Shown piece by piece: positions 58,778 to 64,000 of a stretch of 64,000 bases of DNA (within the stretch, counting starts at the first letter, position 1; each line of letters starts with the position of its first letter). The DNA is from Branchiostoma floridae (lineage: Eukaryota > Chordata > Leptocardii > Amphioxiformes > Branchiostomatidae). Under the pieces are notes generated by a model. It did not search any database, had not been told where the DNA came from, and saw only the letters and a program-made list of their open reading frames with translations. The stretch covers positions 10,377,947 to 10,441,946 of the forward strand of contig NC_049982.1 in the NCBI RefSeq assembly GCF_000003815.2. Reading direction: 5' to 3'. The position numbers were made by a program, and so were the translations under genes.

Positions 58778-59823
58778 CTTCGATGAGCCTACATATTATT
58801 AAAGAAGAGGAAGAGAATACAGCCGTTCTTTCCACTATCTAAGAGACATGCAAAGTTGCTCTAAATCTAAGTCCTCTGTTTTATAACGCATAGGGAACAT
58901 TAACATCTGATATCCGCAATTCAATATTGATGTGCTACAAAACGATTTTATAGCGGCTCCATCCAGCATGTCTTGCTTTACACCGCGCAAAGTATAACAT
59001 AACTTCTTTTTTTTCAAATCGTTCGTGACGTCGACGTTATCTGTACAAGTATAGACCATGTCACTTTAGACCCAATGTAGCGGGGAATATCATATATGAA
59101 GTTGCATTTGACATATTTCTAGCAGCAAAGGAACTTTATGAAACTGTTGTCCTACTGACCTGTATATATGTTCCGCTCAGAATGTAGAAATGAAATAAAA
59201 GTTGATAATGTAAGATTCGGATTCTGTTATCTTTTGTAGAAGAACTGACGAAGAAGCTGTAGTTTATCAAAGCAACGTTGTATGAGTGCACGTAGGTAAA
59301 CATATAGATATGCACCGTTATGTTTGTATTCTCTCGTATTGTCAGTAGAAGACGTCCGAGTCTACGAAATGTAGAGAGGTCTTGAGAACTGAGAACCACT
59401 TCTGTTATCATGTTTATGTTAGACTCCGTACCGTTCAGTGACGTCATTTTTCCCAAACCTACCGTGACAGGATACGTCTGCACAGAAAAGTACAAAAAGA
59501 GAACGAAGAACTTTGAGCCCGGCTGTTTAACCGATGAAAAAACGTACCTCAATCTAAAAATTATTGGCATCGTCCTCCCACACACCATGACACACGGAAC
59601 ACTACAAATATCGAATCGACCCGCTGCATTCGCTGTGCATGGTACCGGCTCACACTGCAAAATACATGGTTCGTCCCAGATCAAATATTTGACTTCACCC
59701 GCGTCATATAGTAAATACCTAGCTACTACACGAGTGCCATTCTTGCAACTAGCACCCCCGATCCCGACAGCTGCAGAGCTTACTTCTCACAGCAAACGAT
59801 ACAAGTACAAATTGGCGGTAACC
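58778..59823. other. intergenic; upstream frame of the methyltransferase open from 59410
   Basis: About 1 kb. A possible polyadenylation signal (ATTAAA) follows the first gene at about 58797. The reading frame of the methyltransferase first exon is open without stops back to 59410, but the upstream sequence does not look like family sequence; I treat it as 5'UTR or spacer. Confidence 0.5.
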
Positions 59824-62076
59824 ATGACTACTGGTGGCACGGTGCCCTGGGGCAGAGAGTACTTGGATGAGTTGTTCGGCACGTTTGAAGAGGACATCAC
59901 TGATGACGAAGGAGAGGGATCCATGAAATCCATGGAATTCTTCCATGATGTGTTCAGTAGTGGTAAGATGTATTTTCACAAAGGACGTGATAGACACACA
60001 CGTGGTAAGCATCTAATGTACAGGTGGTAAGTATAAAGTAACGAAAGCCCAGTAATTAGGATTGTGTGCAACCAAGGGGCGTTCCCCAGCATGCCCACAT
60101 GGGGCAAAGCGTCCGATCAAAGGTGAATGAATGTTCCGTTGGGTCTGCCTTTATCCATCCAGTGTGCGTATATACGCAAAGTACATAATACTATTAGCGC
60201 TAACTTGCGGCTTTATAGATATATGCGTATGTTGGCAAAAAAATACATTCACCGCGTATGTTGGCAAAAAAATACATTCACCTACGAAGAGCCTCGTCCG
60301 CGGTCTTTACAATAAACCTTGGGTTGGTTCTACTAAACCCGACTGACTTTTCCACTTTGTGGGTGTGACGTTTAACCATCTGTCGGCCACTCAGGGAATA
60401 TTAACCTGAAGAAAACCTTAAGGCGATTCTCCGATTGGTTAGTTATAGGCCACACCTACAAAAGTGGAAACCTCAGCCACAACTGTTTTACAGGGTCATA
60501 TGGAGGACGTCTGATTGACATCGGGTCTGGTTCTACACTGTACCAGGTTATCAGCGCTAGCAGATTCTTCTCGGAAATAGTGTGTTCCGATTACAGCAAG
60601 GTATGGCAATGCACTTCGTTATCATGGAGTCCAGTCTTGTGCGCTTTATTCCGCTTCCAACGGTCGCTTCCACTTTTTTCTGTTTCCGAACTTGTGTCTC
60701 TAACAATGCAGGACGCAAGAACAGAGATCGAGAAATGGCTGAAGAAGGACAAAGGGGCATTTGATTGGACATCGTACTTCCAATACTTCATAGACTTGGA
60801 AGGAAGCAGGTGTGTATAAGGTGGAAAGTTGTGTATTTGATTAGTAAACATCTTGTTGAAGTTTAAAAAGTAAAATGATTCTCACTTCGAAGAGGTACCT
60901 AGAAATATTGTCTTTGGTGAAAAAATACCAGATATAGATGATATTTTATTTAAAACGCTACAGCTTTATTGTGATACTGCAATACTTTGCAGTGAAAAGA
61001 TTGAGGATCGTGAACAGAAGCTCCGCCAAGCGATCAAGGCGGTAGTGCACTGCGACGTCCTTCAGCCCAACCCTACTCAACCACTGACCTTTGAACCATT
61101 TGATGTGATGATCTCAGCTTATTGCCTTGAGGTGGCAAGCCCAGATAGGTAAACTTTTGTTTGTTTGTTTGTTTGTTTGCTTGCTTGCTTGTAAACAAGA
61201 AAACAATATGGGAGACAGCGTTGAAGTTTAGATGTTCAGACCAGTAAACGGATGCCAACATTAACCGTGGCCGCCGTCTTTTAATACCGTATATCATCAC
61301 AATTCATCCATTCTTGTGTTATACGATGATGACTGAAAAAATGAACACAGGACTGGGACCCTCAGTAGCGTGCACGTCGGGTGAGTGACTCGGTCAAGAT
61401 TCGAAGGTCCTCCTTACCTGTATAGGGTAAGTTTGTCGATACGATTAACAATTAATTGATAGCCCACATGCACATCCTTTTTCCCTATGACACAGATCAT
61501 CATATGCTAAAGCGGTGGCAAACATATCAACACTACTGAAACCTGGAGGAACCATTGTATTCGAGACTTACATTGGGGCAACCTTTGCTGTCATAGGTAA
61601 GCAATTACATGGAGAGAATTTCAGGCAAAACCTGTTACCTCTTACTAAAACCAAGGCTAAAACAAAGGCAGGTACTCCAAGGCAGAATTGCCATGCACGA
61701 GGACACGCCATATATACTAGTACTCTACCTTTTCTCTCTCTGGATTATCTTTGCTTACATTGCTCATATCAATTAGACCTGCATTTAAACTATGTGTATA
61801 TAACAGTTAAGTTTTATTGTAGTTGTGATAAATGAAACAACGAAATAAAGGAACAGTATGCTAACATTATCAACATGGAAACATCTTTTTTAATATTCTG
61901 AAGGAGGTGTAAAATCGAAGCTCCTTCCTGTTGAAGTGGAGTTCGTGGTGCAGACCTTCAGAGACGCAGGCTTCTGCGACATCCAGACTGTCTACTACCC
62001 GTCTCCGGACAGGGAGGAGTACAAGGTCACCGATGTCAAGGGCATGCTGTTCTTCACAGCCAAGAAATGCAGCTGA
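59824..62076 (+). CDS. NNMT/PNMT/TEMT-family N-methyltransferase
   Basis: SAM-dependent small-molecule methyltransferase of the family containing nicotinamide, phenylethanolamine, indolethylamine and thioether methyltransferases (cytosolic). Exons 59824-59962, 60494-60600, 60712-60809, 60993-61148, 61496-61596, 61904-62076 (774 nt, 257 aa, close to the usual 260-280). Visible: N-terminal YLDELF...FFHDVFSSG; SAM-binding motif I LIDIGSGSTLYQVISA; EIVCSDYSK; the family block EIEKWLKKDKGAFDW; LRQAIK..V..CDVLQPNP; LLKPGGTIVFE; C-terminal VKGMLFFTAKK. Start chosen at MTTGGTVPWG; the frame is open further upstream, so a longer N-terminus is possible. Lineage expansions make the substrate impossible to assign. 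Confidence 0.9.
60223..60281. repeat. 29-bp tandem duplication in methyltransferase intron 1
   Basis: Two near-identical units of GCGTATGTTGGCAAAAAAATACATTCACC (60223 onward and 60251 onward). Non-coding. Confidence 0.8.
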
Positions 62077-63182
62077 AAACTGTGAAGCTTCTGACATGAA
62101 AGCTGAAAATTGAAATCCAGAAAGAAGATAGCTGAAATAGAAACCACGATGCTACATAGATGTCCCCGTAAATGCTTGCTGATGGTTGCTTAAATTTATT
62201 GAGGTGTAAACTTGAGCCTTGACCTTAGCCTGCTGTGTGTACCTTAAGCTACCGGAGCACTAACGGCTGATGTTGCAGTCTAGGGGATATCTTACATTCA
62301 AACATATGGACCTATTCGTTATTATGTGATTACATTCTATATTAGTGTGGTATTATGGTTATAAGTACTTCGGATGATAAGACTTGTTTTATCTGAATAA
62401 TACGGAGAAGAAAAGTCATGAGTATTACTATTGCTGCAACAAATAGTGTAGTAGGCTTCTGTAATTTAAGAAACATATATATAAAACTTTGAAGACCAAA
62501 TTTCACATGTTTCCAATCACACCTCTATGAATGAACTGAATGGAAGGAACCTAATATAATGCCTCGACTTTGGAACCATTTATACAAAAATCCTCCTTTC
62601 AAATATTACTCTTGTTATAGATATTTAAGAGCCAAGACCGCACGTCAAACTCATGTCAATGTAAAGCCAATAATCAGTATCTTTACGTCAATTACGTGTC
62701 TTTTTGTATTGTATGTGTTTTATCGTGGAAAGGAAACATTAGTGAATCATAGTAATGTTATTTTGAAAAAAGATATTCAAACTCGATGATATGCAACAGC
62801 TTAATTAAAGTTAAACGGATACATGAGTATAAAAGAATACAGCATTCATGTTTATTTATGACAATACTGGTCATAAATCCAGAATTTTATGATAAGGAAC
62901 GATTCCTTATCAGCACTTATTTACACATTTACTTCCTATCATCTGATTTTTCTATGAAGAACAGGTATATCGATAACCATCATTGTATTCGTTCCATCTG
63001 CGCACATCTGTTCTGCCCACGTCTGTTCTGCGCAGGTACAATAGCGACAATTGCCATCGAGGTTCTAGAACGTCACAAATCACTCGATACGACGTTTACG
63101 CAGTGAACGGTCGTGTTTTGTTTACAACGTGCAAAGCTTTTTGACTTTTGCAGCGAATTGATGAAAAATCCAACTCGATAAT
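62077..63182. other. methyltransferase 3'UTR and intergenic; duplicated upstream block
   Basis: 1.1 kb of AT-rich sequence without coding exons. From about 62990 it resembles the region upstream of the first copy of the unknown gene (TTCCATCTGCG, CTGCGCAGGTACAA, TAGAACGTCACAAA, GTGAACGGTCGTGTTTT), so the duplication included the promoter. Confidence 0.6.
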
Positions 63183-63846
63183 ATGCCGATTGGGTTTTTG
63201 TTGAGGAGAGCATGGCACCTGTACCTGTTCGTCTGCGGTATGTGTTTTTACTCCGCGGTAATGAAGGCAGCTGTAGAGAGGCAGATCATCCCCCGCGATA
63301 TCTTCGCACGCGACTTTCTGGATAAGCTTGATATCTATGACACCAATAGTGAGCAGTGGAGAATCTACCCGGTAAGTAAAACTATCAGCGAATGAGACAT
63401 GTTTTCCAACTTTTTTTCCCTCCAAGTGAAGTGATTACAATGCGATAAATGCGATTTCAATACATCACGGCGACTGCACTATTTCGTAGACAAATTGAGA
63501 CATTGCCACTTTCCTACATCAAGACATCATTTCATCATACGACCGACACATCAACGATTTAATGACTGCGTGAATAATATGATGTTGCGCCAACGTATAA
63601 CTGTTACATTTGATTGAAAAGTATGACTTGAAAGTATCACTGTGTCAACCATTTGCAGTTTTGTTCGGTGTATTTGGCCTTTATCATTTCATTCTTACGT
63701 CCCGTGAATACAGGTAGCAAATGAGGAGATATTCCTGCGGGCGTACTTACGTCCTGCCAACGAGACCCACTACAGCAGAATCGTGGGTTGTGATCTGTAC
63801 AGAGATGAACACAGGGACACTATGGTGAAGAGGCTGACGGCCGGGG
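63183..63846 (+). CDS. unrecognised secreted/membrane-anchored protein, copy 2 (truncated by gap)
   Basis: Tandem paralogue of the gene at 57461. Exon 1 63183-63371 (63 residues, MPIGFLLRRAWHLYLFVC...), exon 2 from 63714 into the N-run at 63847. Exon-intron phases are identical to copy 1. In exon 2 the DNA from ATCGTGGGTTGTGATCTG to the gap is identical to copy 1, while the sequon region differs (NETHYS versus NQSHYG) but is still a glycosylation site. The third exon is not in the window. Confidence 0.75.
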
Positions 63847-64000
63847 NNNNNNNNNNNNNNNNNNNNNNNNNNNNNNNNNNNNNNNNNNNNNNNNNNNNNN
63901 NNNNNNNNNNNNNNNNNNNNNNNNNNNNNNNNNNNNNNNNNNNNNNNNNNNNNNNNNNNNNNNNNNNNNNNNNNNNNNNNNNNNNNNNNNNNNNNNNNNN
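63847..64000. other. assembly gap at window end
   Basis: Run of N cutting exon 2 of the second copy of the unrecognised gene. Confidence 0.99.

Noticed and set aside
59410-59823. N-terminal extension of the methyltransferase
   Set aside because: The frame is open but the sequence has no resemblance to the family, and the product from 59824 already has normal length.

Overview
The window reads as an invertebrate chordate genome, most likely a lancelet (Branchiostoma). Genes are intron-rich with GT-AG junctions, proteins are very close to vertebrate orthologues (CKAP5, CTR9, KIAA0930, PDXP/PGP, NNMT family), and introns carry many hairpin MITEs, a DIRS-type retrotransposon and a Tx1-like LINE. 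The organism call is inference; no alignment was run. There are four runs of N (35042-35877, 40414-40513, 54034-54133, 63847-64000).

Layout, left to right. 1-10899 (minus): 5' half of CKAP5/XMAP215, 25 coding exons (about 991 codons), with a candidate non-coding first exon near 15036-15130. Head to head with it, 15292-31124 (plus): a complete CTR9 (PAF1 complex), 27 exons counting a 36-nt candidate microexon. Its intron 8 holds a decayed 4.9-kb DIRS-type element with the diagnostic internal complementary region. 32642-41329 (plus): orthologue of the uncharacterised vertebrate protein KIAA0930, 10 exons, 395 codons, with a Tx1-clade LINE in opposite orientation in intron 7. 44578-51395 (minus): an N-terminal bHLH protein I assign to the STRA8 family. 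Its 3' end, with the last codons, is present in three tandem copies. Head to head with it, 51599-55790 (plus): a HAD phosphatase of the PDXP/PGP family, with one or more exons hidden in or near an assembly gap. 57461-58777 (plus): a 166-residue protein of a family I do not recognise, with an N-terminal hydrophobic segment and an N-glycosylation sequon. 59824-62076 (plus): an NNMT/PNMT/TEMT-family methyltransferase. 63183-end (plus): a second, very similar copy of the unrecognised gene, cut by the terminal gap.

The genes do not form a pathway. Two divergent pairs (CKAP5/CTR9 and STRA8-like/PDXP-like) share short promoter intervals containing CCAAT, CRE and E-box type motifs. The right end is a local duplication zone. 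The exon structures for CTR9, the KIAA0930 homologue, the STRA8-like gene, the methyltransferase and the unknown gene were checked by hand: exon lengths sum to whole codons and phases match at every junction. Individual boundaries may still be off by a base or two.
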